64,000 bases of DNA from Phormidium tenue FACHB-1052 (GTDB lineage: Bacteria; Cyanobacteriota; Cyanobacteriia; Phormidesmidales; Phormidesmidaceae). Made by a program: the position numbers and the translations under genes. Below, piece by piece: positions 37,971 to 47,759 of the stretch; position 1 is the stretch's first letter, and the number at the start of each line of letters is the position of its first letter. The stretch is taken from positions 1 to 64,000 of the forward strand of contig NZ_JACJQN010000025.1 of the NCBI RefSeq assembly GCF_014696675.1, written 5' to 3'. The notes under the pieces were generated by a model. That model made no database searches and was not told where the DNA came from. It worked only from the letters and a program-made list of their open reading frames with translations.

Positions 37971-38104
37971 GTGGATGGGTGGATGGGTAGACGGGTGATG
38001 GGTTAGATCACTGACACAGGCATTTGCCCTCTCCGGTCTGCATTTTTCGCACCACCCCAATTCGCTACTACCGCCTCCCTTACCCATCCACCCCCTACCC
38101 CTCC

Positions 38105-39733
38105 ATGCCAGACTCCCTGCTTGCTCTCGAAAGCTTCTCGGTCACCTACCCAGGCCAGGAAGCGCGTGCGGTGGATCGGGTGTCTTTAGACCTGTCGCCA
38201 GGGGAAAAGCTAGGTCTGGTGGGCGAGTCGGGCTGCGGCAAGAGCACCCTGGGGCGAGCGGCGCTGCGGCTGTTGCCCAAGGCCACGGAGTTGGGGGGGC
38301 GGGTGTGGTTTAACGGCGAGTCGGTGATTGACTTTGGCCCTCAGCGGCTGCGGCAGTTTCGAGGTGAGGCGATCGCCCTAGTCTTTCAAGATCCGATGAC
38401 GCGGCTCAATCCGTTGATGACCATCGGCGACCACTGCGTAGAGACGCTGCGTGCCCATCGCCCTGAGGTGTCCTACGGTGAAGCCAAGGCGCGGGCGATC
38501 GCCGTTCTAGAAAAAGTCAATATTCCCCCTAACCGCTTTGGCCAGTACCCCCACGAGTTTAGCGGTGGCATGCGTCAGCGGGTGGCGATCGCCCTGGCGA
38601 TGATTCTAGAGCCCAAGCTGATCATCGCCGACGAGCCCACCACCAGCCTAGATGTAACGGTGTCGGCCCAGATTCTCGATGAGCTGACGCGGCTGTGCGA
38701 CGAGCTGGGCACGGCCCTGGTGCTGATCTCCCATGACCTGTCGCTGGTGGCGGAATACTGCGATCGCGTCGCCGTCATGTACGAAGGCCGGGTGGTGGAA
38801 GAGGGCACGGCGGCTACGGTATTTCAAAACCCTAAGCATAGCTATACGCGATCGCTAGTGGAGTCGGCCCTGCAAATGCAGCAGGCCGAGGGACTGTTCT
38901 ACACCGCCACCGCTGTAAAACCCATTTTGCGGCTGACGGATGTAAAGCAGCACTACACCCTAGAGGCCAACCCGATCGCCCGGCTGCTCGGTGGTCAGGA
39001 GTCCAAGGTGATCAAGGCGGTGGACGGGGTGACGCTAGAGATTTACCCTGGCGAGGTGGTGGGGCTGGTGGGCGAATCGGGCTGCGGCAAGAGCACCCTG
39101 TCGCGCACCATTCTGCAACTGGTCAAGCCCACCGCCGGGCAGGTAGAGTTTTGTGGCACCGACCTCACTACCCTCTCCCGCGAGGCCATGCGGCAGCAGC
39201 GGCGACAGCTGCAAATGGTGTTTCAAGACCCCCATGCCTGCCTCAACCCAATGATGACCGTGGGCAAGAGCATCGCCGACCCACTGCTGATCCACGGTCT
39301 GGCCACGGTCGCTGAGGCCGAAAAGCAGGCCCACGACATGCTCGCCCGCGTCAGCCTCAACCCCACCGCCGACTATTTCAACCGCTTTCCCGGCGATCTG
39401 TCGGGGGGGCAGCAGCAGCGGGTGGCGATCGCCCGTGCCCTGATCACCCATCCCAAGCTGGTGATCTGCGATGAGCCGGTGAGCATGCTCGACGCCACGG
39501 TGCAAACCCAGGTGCTCGATCTGATGATTGCCCTCAAGCATGAGTTTGATCTTACCTATCTATTTATTACCCACGACCTATGGGTGGCGCGGTTTATGTG
39601 CGATCGCATTGCCGTCATGCAGCAGGGCAAAATTGTGGAAATTGCTCCCACTAAAACGCTGTTTGAATCGCCCCAGCACCCCTACACGCAAACCCTATTG
39701 CAAGCCGCCCCAGTGCTGGCTAAGGGAGCCTAG
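38105..39733 (+). CDS. Fused oligopeptide/dipeptide-type ABC transporter ATP-binding protein
   Basis: About 542 residues with two complete ABC domains, like a DppD-DppF or YejF fusion. Domain 1: Walker A GESGCGKST, signature FSGGMRQRVAIA, Walker B LIIADEPTT. Domain 2: Walker A GESGCGKST, signature LSGGQQQRVAIA, Walker B LVICDEPVS. It couples ATP hydrolysis to uptake of peptides or similar solutes by permeases encoded elsewhere. I place the start at ATG 38105 (MPDSLLALESF), as the frame upstream is low-complexity. The intergenic region before it carries TGGATGGG repeats. Confidence 0.92.
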   Translation: MPDSLLALESFSVTYPGQEARAVDRVSLDLSPGEKLGLVGESGCGKSTLGRAALRLLPKATELGGRVWFNGESVIDFGPQRLRQFRGEAIALVFQDPMTRLNPLMTIGDHCVETLRAHRPEVSYGEAKARAIAVLEKVNIPPNRFGQYPHEFSGGMRQRVAIALAMILEPKLIIADEPTTSLDVTVSAQILDELTRLCDELGTALVLISHDLSLVAEYCDRVAVMYEGRVVEEGTAATVFQNPKHSYTRSLVESALQMQQAEGLFYTATAVKPILRLTDVKQHYTLEANPIARLLGGQESKVIKAVDGVTLEIYPGEVVGLVGESGCGKSTLSRTILQLVKPTAGQVEFCGTDLTTLSREAMRQQRRQLQMVFQDPHACLNPMMTVGKSIADPLLIHGLATVAEAEKQAHDMLARVSLNPTADYFNRFPGDLSGGQQQRVAIARALITHPKLVICDEPVSMLDATVQTQVLDLMIALKHEFDLTYLFITHDLWVARFMCDRIAVMQQGKIVEIAPTKTLFESPQHPYTQTLLQAAPVLAKGA

Positions 39734-40177
39734 ACAACCTGGTTGCCGTGTCAAACTTAACTAAAATTTTGGCAAAGACTATAGCCAAGATTGTGTTGGT
39801 CAGGCTATCAAGAAACCCTCAAAATTCTCAGTATTTGAGGAGAGGCATCTCTATTAGATTCTATTAGATTAGCTACAACCATGGCTCGGTTTCTGTCTTT
39901 ATAGCTATATTTCTCAACTGTAAAGCATAGGGAATTTATACGCAATCCGAATGGGTAAGCCCCGATTTATAATCAGGAACCCCATAGGGGCGTAGCCTGC
40001 TACGCTCCTAACAAGCCGGGGATATTCATGCAGGATTTGGTATTAGAGACTTTGGCGGTTCTTTGGCAAACAAGTTTAGCCCTGCCGTAGCCTACTTTTC
40101 GTGAACCGCCAGACTCCAAAGCCCAGACTTTCGGTTACTCTCTTGGAATTCCTCCGTTATAGTTTTTCAGGGCATCC
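39734..40177. other. 444-bp intergenic region
   Basis: No gene is supported. It contains a perfect tandem CTATTAGATT x2 (39851-39870) and the hairpin GCGTAGC-CT-GCTACGC (39990-40005), the latter a common cyanobacterial dispersed motif. The frame at 40101-40295 has no family features. Confidence 0.5.
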
Positions 40178-42001
40178 ATGCAACAGCTTCCCTTTATTAT
40201 TCAAAAATTTGTCTTTCAGCAAGAGAGCCTGGCCGCTATTGTGGATATGGATGATGCCAGCGGTGTTGAGGGCAAAATTCCGGGCTACTTTGTGATGAGT
40301 AGTGCTCCACCCAACATTGAAGAAGCTGAAGAAGCCAGCGAGACCATTCAGCAGCAGGCGGCCCAAGGCATCAACGACATTGCTGACCACCTGCACCGGA
40401 TGATGGCCAGCTCCGCCGATGGAGCGGCTGAACTGGTGATTACCGTCCATGGTTATAACACCAGTCGAGACGGGGTAGAAGCTTGGTACAAAAATATTTT
40501 CAAATACATCAATCGGCACGACCCGGCGATCGCAGTCCAGACCAACCGAGTGTTTGTGGGCTACCGCTGGCCCTCCGAGAATGTCGCTCTGCGCAACCCT
40601 AAGAAAATTTTGCAGGCTCTGCAAGCCCTGCCGCCGCTGCCCCGCGATGTGTTTATAACTGGCGGATTCTGTGCCCTGGCCCTGCTGCTGATTGAGCTGA
40701 CAGCCTTTGGGGAGACGATTGGAGGCTTTGTGCTCAGTCTATTTCTCGTGCTGCTTTTTGTGCTGGGCATGCTGATGCTGGCTCTGGTGGTGCTGCGGCT
40801 GGTGGTGTACTTTCGCGACAGCTACCGAGCCAATAACTTTGGGGTGTTAGATCTAGTAGAACTGCTACGCCAGATTGATCAAGCGATTGTCAAGCGCACC
40901 GCCGCCGAGATGTTTCCCAATACGGTGGGTGAGGCTGATGATCTAAATGCGATCGCCCAGGCCCGGGGCTATTGGCAGCGGCGATCGCAAAACAAGGTGA
41001 GGCTGAGCTTTATTGGCCACAGCATGGGTGCGTTTGTAGTCACCAACGTAGTGCGCATTCTGTCAGATGTATTTGACACCGCATCGATCGAAAAATGCCC
41101 CGATGACCACGTTGGCGATGTATTTAGCCTAGGGCGTTTGATCCTCGCCTCGCCCGATATTCCAGTGCTCACCATTGTCTCTAGCCGAGCCAATTTTTTG
41201 GCCTCTTCTCTGCGGCGGTTTTCGGAATCGTATCTGTTTAGTAGCGAGGGCGATATTGCTCTGCGCACGGCTTCTACCACCGCAAATTACATCGCGTTTC
41301 CTAGCCGAACTGAGGCACGGGGCTATCGACTCGGCAATGTGGCGCTACAAAATACCCATGGAGGAGTGGATGATTACGGGCTGATTAATCTGGCTTCATT
41401 AGACCAAGACTTTTCTCCAACTTTGCCCATTGACGAGGCGATCGCTCGGTCTAATAACAACGTTATGGAGCAACTATTTTTAACCTATGAACGCTTTCAA
41501 AAGCGGGGTGTGGTGACCATGGCTTCTTTGTTTAAAGCACAGGCTTCTGGGGACAGTAATCGTGCTAGCGTAGCTGACTTTTTTACCTACTTTGACTGCA
41601 CCGACTATGTCGACTTTAAATACGACCCCAACACCAATACCTGCTCGGCTAAACCCACCGGCATTTTGACCCGCGCCCTGGGTCATGCAATTCTCAAACC
41701 CTGGGACTATTTTTTGCTGACCCTCGACTACGCGCTGGGCAAACGCGATGTGCACGGCGGCTATTTTCAAGGTCAGTTTAGCCAGCAGCTCCTCTATGGG
41801 CTAGCGTTTTTGGGCTTTGATGGCTATCTGCAAACCTTTGATGCTGACGCTCAGGTGGCGTTGAGCCAGCTGCATCTGGCCTGCCAGAGTCGCAGCATTC
41901 AGGGGCATCTGTCGCCGGTTTGCTATCGGGTCAGCATTCAGGGAGGCAATTTGGAAGGCACCAAGGCTGAGATGCTGGAGACTATTGATGCTGATGTGTA
42001 G
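40178..42001 (+). CDS. Alpha/beta hydrolase with an internal transmembrane hairpin
   Basis: A 607-residue protein. The N-terminal part has AELVITVHGYNTSRDGVEAWY (oxyanion-type HGYN) and FVGYRWPSE. Two strongly hydrophobic helices follow at about residues 160-210 (GGFCALALLLIEL and VLSLFLVLLFVLGMLMLAL). The nucleophile elbow GHSMG (LSFIGHSMGAFVVTNV) comes only after the membrane hairpin, so the hydrolase fold is split by it. Substrate unknown; the HGYN and GHSMG pair resembles DUF900-type esterases. The C-terminal 250 residues match nothing I recognise. Confidence 0.7.
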   Translation: MQQLPFIIQKFVFQQESLAAIVDMDDASGVEGKIPGYFVMSSAPPNIEEAEEASETIQQQAAQGINDIADHLHRMMASSADGAAELVITVHGYNTSRDGVEAWYKNIFKYINRHDPAIAVQTNRVFVGYRWPSENVALRNPKKILQALQALPPLPRDVFITGGFCALALLLIELTAFGETIGGFVLSLFLVLLFVLGMLMLALVVLRLVVYFRDSYRANNFGVLDLVELLRQIDQAIVKRTAAEMFPNTVGEADDLNAIAQARGYWQRRSQNKVRLSFIGHSMGAFVVTNVVRILSDVFDTASIEKCPDDHVGDVFSLGRLILASPDIPVLTIVSSRANFLASSLRRFSESYLFSSEGDIALRTASTTANYIAFPSRTEARGYRLGNVALQNTHGGVDDYGLINLASLDQDFSPTLPIDEAIARSNNNVMEQLFLTYERFQKRGVVTMASLFKAQASGDSNRASVADFFTYFDCTDYVDFKYDPNTNTCSAKPTGILTRALGHAILKPWDYFLLTLDYALGKRDVHGGYFQGQFSQQLLYGLAFLGFDGYLQTFDADAQVALSQLHLACQSRSIQGHLSPVCYRVSIQGGNLEGTKAEMLETIDADV

Positions 42002-42012
42002 TGCTGAGATCT

Positions 42013-42360
42013 CTAGCCCGGATCATGGGTTGAGGCCCAAACCACCTGTTTCCCCTGGCCCCAAAAGCCGTCGTATTTGGTGACGGTGATATCGCCCAAC
42101 ACCTGAGTTTGGCAGGCGAGGCGTAGGTTGCGCTGCGGGTCGTGGGGAGGCAGCGATCGCCGCGCTTTGTCTTTCCAGTTAGCTGCTGAAACGTCGCCCT
42201 CGATCGCCACTGCGCAGGTGCCGCAGGTGCCAAGACTGCGGCAGTTGATCACCTTTGCCTGACCGTTGTAGAGATCGACGCCATGGGCCAGCAAAACCTG
42301 ACGCAGATTGGCCCCGGCCTCGCACTGCATGGTCTTTCCTTGGGCGGTGACGGTGGGCAT
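42013..42360 (-). CDS. [2Fe-2S] ferredoxin, plant type
   Basis: 115 residues. The cluster ligands are INCRSLGTCGTCAV (three Cys in C-x5-C-x2-C) and the distant LACQ. The N-terminal VTAQGKTMQCEAGANLRQVLLAHGVDLYNG is the beta-grasp part. It differs from the photosynthetic PetF in loop length and has a basic segment (WKDKARRSLPPHDPQ). The electron partner is unknown. The gene is convergent with the hydrolase gene, ending 11 bp from it. Confidence 0.87.
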   Translation of the reverse strand: MPTVTAQGKTMQCEAGANLRQVLLAHGVDLYNGQAKVINCRSLGTCGTCAVAIEGDVSAANWKDKARRSLPPHDPQRNLRLACQTQVLGDITVTKYDGFWGQGKQVVWASTHDPG

Positions 42361-42491
42361 GGCATTTCCTGGCAGACAAAGAATATCTACGTTTTATAAC
42401 GCGATCGCCTCGGTGTTCTCAAGCATTCCTGGCCCAGGGCTTACTCTAGATAACTGTGATACTACAGATATTCCCTAGGGCACCACTGGCT

Positions 42492-44237
42492 ATGGTTGAA
42501 CAGCGCGATAGGCACCCGACCCCTGAGGGGCAACGCCCGCCCATTCATATTTACGACACCACCCTCAGGGATGGTGCCCAGCGAGAGGGGCTGGCCCTGT
42601 CGATCGAAGACAAACTGCGGATTGCGCGACGGCTCGATGCGCTGGGGGTGCCCTTTATCGAAGGCGGTTGGCCGGGGGCCAATCCCAAGGATGTACAGTT
42701 TTTCTGGCAGCTCAAAGAAACTCCCCTCACCCAGGCCAGCATCACCGCCTTTTGCTCGACTCGCCGCCCCGGCAAAGTCGCCGCCGAAGAGCCAATGCTC
42801 CAGCCGGTGCTGGCCGCCGGCACCGAGTGGATCACCCTCTTTGGCAAATCCTGGGATTTGCATGTCACCACCGGCCTGCAAACCACCCTGGCCGAAAACC
42901 TGGCCATGATTGACGACACCATTCGCTACTTTCGCAGCCAGGGCCGCCGGATCATCTACGACGCCGAACACTGGTTTGATGGCTATAAGGCCAACCCTGA
43001 CTACGCCCTAGAAACCCTCGAAGCGGCGGTCAACGCCGGGGCCGAGTGGCTAGCGCTGTGCGACACCAACGGCGGCACCCTGCCCCACGAAGTCGGCGCA
43101 ATTGTGACTGCTGTCCATACCTGGCTCCAGCAGTTTCCAGAACCCCGGCCCCAGTTGGGCATTCACACCCACAACGACAGCGGCACGGCGGTGGCCAATG
43201 CGATGGCGGCAGTGGAGGCTGGGGCTACCATGGTGCAGGGCACGATCAACGGCTACGGTGAGCGCTGCGGCAACGCCAACCTCTGCACGCTGATTCCAAA
43301 TTTGCAAATTAAGCTGGGCTACCCCTGCATCGCCCCGGCCCGGCTAGAGACCCTGGCCGAAACCAGCCGCTTTATCAGCGAGGTAGTGAATCTGGCCCCC
43401 GACGACCACGCGCCCTACGTGGGGCGATCGGCCTTTGCCCACAAAGGCGGCATTCACGTCAGCGCCGTGGAGCGCGAGCCCAAAACCTATGAGCACATCG
43501 ACCCGGCCACCGTGGGCAACAGCCGCCGCATTGTGGTGTCGGATCAGGCGGGGCTGAGCAATGTGCTGGTCAAGGCCCGCAGTTTTGGCCTAGAACTCGA
43601 TCGCCACAACCCGGCCTCGCGTCAGTTGCTCACCCGGCTTAAAGCCTTAGAGCACGAGGGCTACCAGTTTGAGGCCGCCGAGGCCAGCTTTGAGCTGCTA
43701 ATGCGGGAGGCGTTGGGCGATCGCCCCCGCTTCTTTGACCTCAAAGGCTTCTACATTAACTGCCAGCACCAGGGCAACGGTGACGACCACAGCAGCCAAT
43801 CGCTGGCCACGATCAAAGTCATGGTGGGCGAGGAAGAAATTCTGGCGGCGGCGGAGGGCAACGGGCCAGTGGCGGCGCTAGACACGGCTCTGCGGAAGGC
43901 GCTGCTGACCTTTTACCCGGCGATCGCGAACTTTCACCTCTCCGACTACAAGGTGCGGATCATCGACAGCGGCGCGGGCACGGCAGCAAAGACGCGGGTG
44001 CTGGTAGAGTCGAGCAACGGTGCTCAGCGCTGGACGACCCTGGGGGTTTCGACCAACATCATCGAAGCCTCATACCAAGCCGTCACCGAGGGGCTGGAAT
44101 ACGGTCTGATGATGGAAACTGCGCGCCCTCACTGTGCGATCGGCGGTGAAATCGATCGCTTTGATGCCGACATGGCTTTGCAAAAGACCCGTGAAACGGC
44201 TCTGGCTAAGCTCAAGCAAGAGCTGGGCTTTGAGTAG
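42492..44237 (+). CDS. cimA: Citramalate synthase
   Basis: About 581 residues from the ATG at 42492; the frame opens at 42456. LeuA-like TIM barrel: HIYDTTLRDGAQREGLALS with the catalytic Arg/Asp, PFIEGGWPGANPKD, and GIHTHNDSGTAVANAMAAVE with metal-binding His residues. The C-terminal LeuA dimer domain gives feedback control. Long CimA enzymes make citramalate from pyruvate and acetyl-CoA for isoleucine synthesis. The VQGTINGYGERCGNANL stretch supports the family. Isopropylmalate synthase is the main alternative but is less likely. Confidence 0.9.
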   Translation: MVEQRDRHPTPEGQRPPIHIYDTTLRDGAQREGLALSIEDKLRIARRLDALGVPFIEGGWPGANPKDVQFFWQLKETPLTQASITAFCSTRRPGKVAAEEPMLQPVLAAGTEWITLFGKSWDLHVTTGLQTTLAENLAMIDDTIRYFRSQGRRIIYDAEHWFDGYKANPDYALETLEAAVNAGAEWLALCDTNGGTLPHEVGAIVTAVHTWLQQFPEPRPQLGIHTHNDSGTAVANAMAAVEAGATMVQGTINGYGERCGNANLCTLIPNLQIKLGYPCIAPARLETLAETSRFISEVVNLAPDDHAPYVGRSAFAHKGGIHVSAVEREPKTYEHIDPATVGNSRRIVVSDQAGLSNVLVKARSFGLELDRHNPASRQLLTRLKALEHEGYQFEAAEASFELLMREALGDRPRFFDLKGFYINCQHQGNGDDHSSQSLATIKVMVGEEEILAAAEGNGPVAALDTALRKALLTFYPAIANFHLSDYKVRIIDSGAGTAAKTRVLVESSNGAQRWTTLGVSTNIIEASYQAVTEGLEYGLMMETARPHCAIGGEIDRFDADMALQKTRETALAKLKQELGFE

Positions 44238-44312
44238 GTCCGATTGTCCTGTCCAGTATAGTGAAGAAGACAAAGCTGAGTTTTCGCCAGCGGTCAATCA
44301 GACAGCAAAACG

Positions 44313-44678
44313 ATGCCAACTCCCCCAGAATCGACAGATTACTATGCGGTCTTGAAGGTAAATCGACAGGCGAGCCTGCTGACCATCAAACAGGCCTATC
44401 GAAAACTAGCCCGTCAGCTTCACCCCGACCTTAACCCTAGCGATGCGGCAGCGGTAGAGCAATTTAAAGCCCTAAACGAAGCTTACGAAGTGCTCTCAGA
44501 CCCGGCGAAACGCATCCAGTACGATCGCTATGGTGCCTACTGGAAAAAGGCCGAAAAAGGGTATACGACCACAAACCACTCCGACAGCAGGCAAAACGAT
44601 GACTTTGACGAAATGGAGTTTGGTCGCTTTGGCCGCTTCGAAGACTTGCTCGGAGATCTCCTAAACCGCTATAGCTAG
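44313..44678 (+). CDS. J-domain co-chaperone (DnaJ-like, short)
   Basis: 121 residues. The J domain covers residues 6-70 ([20 protein letters not shown]) with the HPD motif in LHPDLNP. The Gly/Phe and zinc-finger regions of full DnaJ are missing. The acidic tail ([23 protein letters not shown]) may be a client or partner site. It would stimulate an Hsp70 (DnaK). A two-way hairpin follows. Confidence 0.88.
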   Translation: MPTPPESTDYYAVLKVNRQASLLTIKQAYRKLARQLHPDLNPSDAAAVEQFKALNEAYEVLSDPAKRIQYDRYGAYWKKAEKGYTTTNHSDSRQNDDFDEMEFGRFGRFEDLLGDLLNRYS

Positions 44679-44784
44679 AGTTTTGGCCACTCTCTAGCAG
44701 AATGTAGGTTGCTTAGGGCTGCCAACAAACACCTGCCTAAACCCTAGTGGTTCACAGTCCAACATTCTGAAACCCGATCGCAAA

Positions 44785-44816
44785 AAACGCAGACCAGACA
44801 AATCTGATCTGCGTTT
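44785..44816. terminator. Bidirectional terminator
   Basis: AAACGCAGA (44785-44793) pairs with TCTGCGTTT (44808-44816), with an inner AGA...TCT pair. A-rich sequence precedes it and TTT ends it, so it can serve the J-domain gene on plus and the protease gene on minus. Confidence 0.75.
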
Positions 44817-44851
44817 GAGTTGAGGCGCTTTCTACTCTGCTTAAGCAGTGG

Positions 44852-45970
44852 CTAAGCCGCCTGGGGCGACTGCAACAGCGCTTGAATCGAGGTCTTTTCT
44901 AGCAGACCCGCCAGAGAGCCATCGTTACCAATCACCGCCAGCGCTTGAATTTTCCGGGTCTCCAAGGTCTTAATGACCTCCATCAGCGGTTGCTCAGCAC
45001 CCACGGTCACAATGTCACCAGCCGATTCCATGATGGCCGCCACGGTGGTCTCGGCCCACTGCTCGCGAGGCACCTGCTTGAGGGCATCAACCAGCACCGT
45101 ACCCACCAGCAGGCCGGTTTCGTCGGCCACCAAAAACTTGCGCCAGGCCGAAGGAGCTGCTAATAGAGCGTTGTCGGCAAACTCCCGCAGAGACATAGTG
45201 GTCTCCACAACCGGGCTGTCTTGCGCCAGGGCATCTTGCGCCGTCAGGCCAGCCAATCGACCCTGCACCGTACCAAACTGCGCACTGCGGTTGGCATTTT
45301 GCAGCAGAAACACACCGATCAGCAGCGTCCAAACGCTACCCACCGAGCTGAGACCCAGAACGGAGCCAATGCCCAGGGCGATCGCCGTCCAGCCCAGCAG
45401 TTGACCCGTGCGGCTGGCAAATACCAGACCCTTGTGGGGCTGACCTGTAATCTTCCATACAATTGACTTCAGCACGTTGCCACCATCCAGCGGCAGGCCG
45501 GGGATCAGGTTAAAGGCACCCAAAGCCAGGTTAATGTAGGCTAGCAGCGACACAATGCCTGCGATTGGGCCAGAGAGGGGCAATACTAACCCAGCAATCG
45601 AGAAGAGGCCAAACAGGGCAAAGCTGACCAGGGGGCCTGCGATCGCTACCCAAAATGCCCCCTTTGGCGTCTCAGATTCTTTCTCTAGTGCCGCCAAACC
45701 GCCGAACAAAAACAGCGTAATCGAGTTGACACCAATTCCCTGCTTCATCGCCGCAAAGCTGTGCCCCAGCTCGTGGGCCAGTACCGAGGCAAACAGCGTG
45801 AGCGCCGCCCCCAGCCCCAGCACCCAGGGCAACGATCCACTCAGATAGGGAAATGCCGTCGCTAAACCACTACCGTACTGCCATGTCACCAAGGCCAGCA
45901 CCAAAAACCAAGACACATTTACATAAAAGGGAATGCCAAATAGATTCCCCACCCGTAAGTTGCCATTCAT
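44852..45970 (-). CDS. Site-2 (M50) protease with C-terminal CBS domains
   Basis: 372 residues. Zinc motif HELGH at residues 66-70 (LAHELGHSFAAM), and the second metal site LPLDGGNVL near 171. Six or so membrane helices surround them. The C-terminal 140 residues form a CBS pair (TAQDALAQDSPVVETT and TVAAIMESAGDIVTVGAEQPL), which usually senses adenosine nucleotides. The protein cleaves substrates inside the membrane, for example anti-sigma factors; its target is unknown. ATG start. Confidence 0.92.
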   Translation of the reverse strand: MNGNLRVGNLFGIPFYVNVSWFLVLALVTWQYGSGLATAFPYLSGSLPWVLGLGAALTLFASVLAHELGHSFAAMKQGIGVNSITLFLFGGLAALEKESETPKGAFWVAIAGPLVSFALFGLFSIAGLVLPLSGPIAGIVSLLAYINLALGAFNLIPGLPLDGGNVLKSIVWKITGQPHKGLVFASRTGQLLGWTAIALGIGSVLGLSSVGSVWTLLIGVFLLQNANRSAQFGTVQGRLAGLTAQDALAQDSPVVETTMSLREFADNALLAAPSAWRKFLVADETGLLVGTVLVDALKQVPREQWAETTVAAIMESAGDIVTVGAEQPLMEVIKTLETRKIQALAVIGNDGSLAGLLEKTSIQALLQSPQAA

Positions 45971-46200
45971 AGGGCACCTCGTAATTAAAACTTGAGGACA
46001 GAGGCGTAATCTTGAGACGCATTCCCTATCCGATGACTTTATTGTAACGAACTGTTAACGACTCTCTAATCTGTCAAAGGTGGTGAGAACCGAAGAGATT
46101 GGGGCGGGTTGGCGTAGAGAGGGTGAGGGAGGTGAGGAAGCCAAGCTAAGACATAAAAGCAAGACCCTAAAGACTTCCCCCTCTCCTCACCCCCCTCTCC

Positions 46201-46821
46201 TCACCTCTCACCCCCGACCCTCATCCCATAGGCCAGGATCTCTTTCCCAACGGCAACATAATCCTGCCAGCCCACCTCAGCCTTCGGGTCTTTCACGTCG
46301 TAGACCACCGTACCGGCCAGGGCCGCTTTTTGAAAGGCGCTATAGCGGCGAATACCGCCCGCAAACAGCGGTAGGCCGGTGCTCATCAACAGGGTTCGCA
46401 CCTCGGCTCCAGCTCGGCTTGGGTAAGGGGGAATCATGGTCAGCAAAATGCGGAAGGGGGCTACCGGTAGCCCTGCCAGATGTTCCACCATGAGGGCCAG
46501 GGCGTCGAGGGCCAAAATGTCGGGAGTACTGGGCAGCACCAGCAGATCACAGGCGTCCGCCAGCAGGGCCAGGTCGTCGGCAATGGGACGGGCCTGGGTA
46601 TCGATCACCACATGGCCGTGGGGAGTGGGAAGATCCCTCGCCTGCCATTGATCAACTACTAAGAAAGGCAGCTCACCTCGGCTGGCCCAGGCTAGGGCTG
46701 ACCGGTTGGGGTCGGCGTCGATCAACAGGGTTTCGGTATAGCCCTGCAAAAAGGCAGCCAGGTGAATGGCAGTAGTTGTCTTGCCCACGCCTCCTTTAAA
46801 GCTGGCTACGGTCACAATCAT
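46201..46821 (-). CDS. ParA-family ATPase
   Basis: 206 residues. Deviant Walker A KGGVGKTT at 9-16, Walker A' LLIDADPN, and Walker B VVIDTQARP. No HTH or ParB partner is adjacent, so it is a solo ParA-like ATPase of the type that places cargo, or an orphan partition gene. It lies about 1.5 kb from the tRNA attachment scar and could be chromosomal or a remnant of the element; the first is more likely given composition. Confidence 0.85.
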   Translation of the reverse strand: MIVTVASFKGGVGKTTTAIHLAAFLQGYTETLLIDADPNRSALAWASRGELPFLVVDQWQARDLPTPHGHVVIDTQARPIADDLALLADACDLLVLPSTPDILALDALALMVEHLAGLPVAPFRILLTMIPPYPSRAGAEVRTLLMSTGLPLFAGGIRRYSAFQKAALAGTVVYDVKDPKAEVGWQDYVAVGKEILAYGMRVGGER

Positions 46822-46978
46822 GGCAGGGATTCAGCGCGTTGCAAAAGTCAAACCCAGCAGCAAATGCCAGGGCTGATCGTATTGTCGGTGTTGGCCCGTC
46901 CGCTATCAAAGGCCACCGCTGGGGGGCCGAACTCCCACCCTGAGCTTTTGCCAATGGCTCCGTCTTAACCTAGCTCAG

Positions 46979-47344
46979 CTATGGGGAGACAACTAGAACT
47001 ACACCGCCCATAATTAACCCTACCCCCACCAGCCCACCCAGGGAGAGATCTTCTTTAAACACCACTACCCCAATCAACACCGAGGCTAAATAAATCATCG
47101 ATGAGGCTGGGGCAGCTACGCTGAGGTTGACTCGGGTGAGAACCAAAATATAGAGAACCGCTCCCACACCGTAGGCCATCAGCCCGGCCATCAGCGCTGG
47201 GGTAGTGGCAATGCTCAAAATGTGTTTGAAGGCGTTGGCACCAGTGACCTCGCCCAGCTGCAATGCCCCAACTTTAAGAAATAGCTGCCCTAGGGCACTG
47301 GCCATTACCGCTACCAACAGCAGAGCAAATTCTTGAATAATCAT
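46979..47344 (-). CDS. Small EamA/SMR-like membrane transporter
   Basis: 121 residues with four hydrophobic helices (LLLVAVMASALGQLFL, LMAGLMAYGVGAVLYILVL, VAAPASSMIYLASVLIGVVV, LVGVGLIMGGVVLVV). It is half of an EamA (DMT) fold, so it should act as a dimer. The conserved Glu near the start of SMR proteins is absent. Substrate unknown. It is the last core gene before the attachment-site scar. Confidence 0.75.
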   Translation of the reverse strand: MIIQEFALLLVAVMASALGQLFLKVGALQLGEVTGANAFKHILSIATTPALMAGLMAYGVGAVLYILVLTRVNLSVAAPASSMIYLASVLIGVVVFKEDLSLGGLVGVGLIMGGVVLVVSP

Positions 47345-47654
47345 GGAGGCTTCCTTAGGGCAAATCGGGGTGACACTCGCGCCCTAGGGGCGTATCTTAA
47401 CTGACTTTAGGCCCAGCGAAAACCAGCGGTTCCTATTTTGGCGGCGGCATGCTTCGCAGTCCTATTTGTCATACCCATCTTGCGGTCAGACAAATTCAGC
47501 GACTAACGGAATCACCTGAGTCTGCCCCGGGCAGGCGATGACGGGCGTGACCACACTATTGGCATAACTGCTCTTGAACTCAAACACTTAGCAAGGCTCT
47601 AAATTACCTTGTTGATGGGCAATACAACCCTTGACCTGTATGGGTTTGAGAGAA

Positions 47655-47704
47655 TGGAGAATAGGAGATTCGAACTCCTGACCTCTGCGGTGCGATCGCA
47701 GTGT
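47655..47704 (-). tRNA. 3' fragment of a class II (tRNA-Ser-like) gene, probable att site
   Basis: On the minus strand the sequence gives a variable-arm hairpin (CTGCG-ATCGCAC-CGCAG), then AGGTC, a T arm (AGGAG-TTCGAAT-CTCCT), acceptor strand ATTCTCC and discriminator A. The matching 5' half (GGAGAAT..., D arm, anticodon arm) is absent upstream. This is what a 3' tRNA end left by an integrase looks like. Serine is suggested by the acceptor type and long variable arm; leucine or tyrosine are less likely. The intact gene should sit at the other end of the element. Confidence 0.65.
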
Positions 47705-47759
47705 CCCTAGTCCTTAAAGCCTTTGATATAAGGGCTTTGCAGCTTCTACGTCAAAATCT

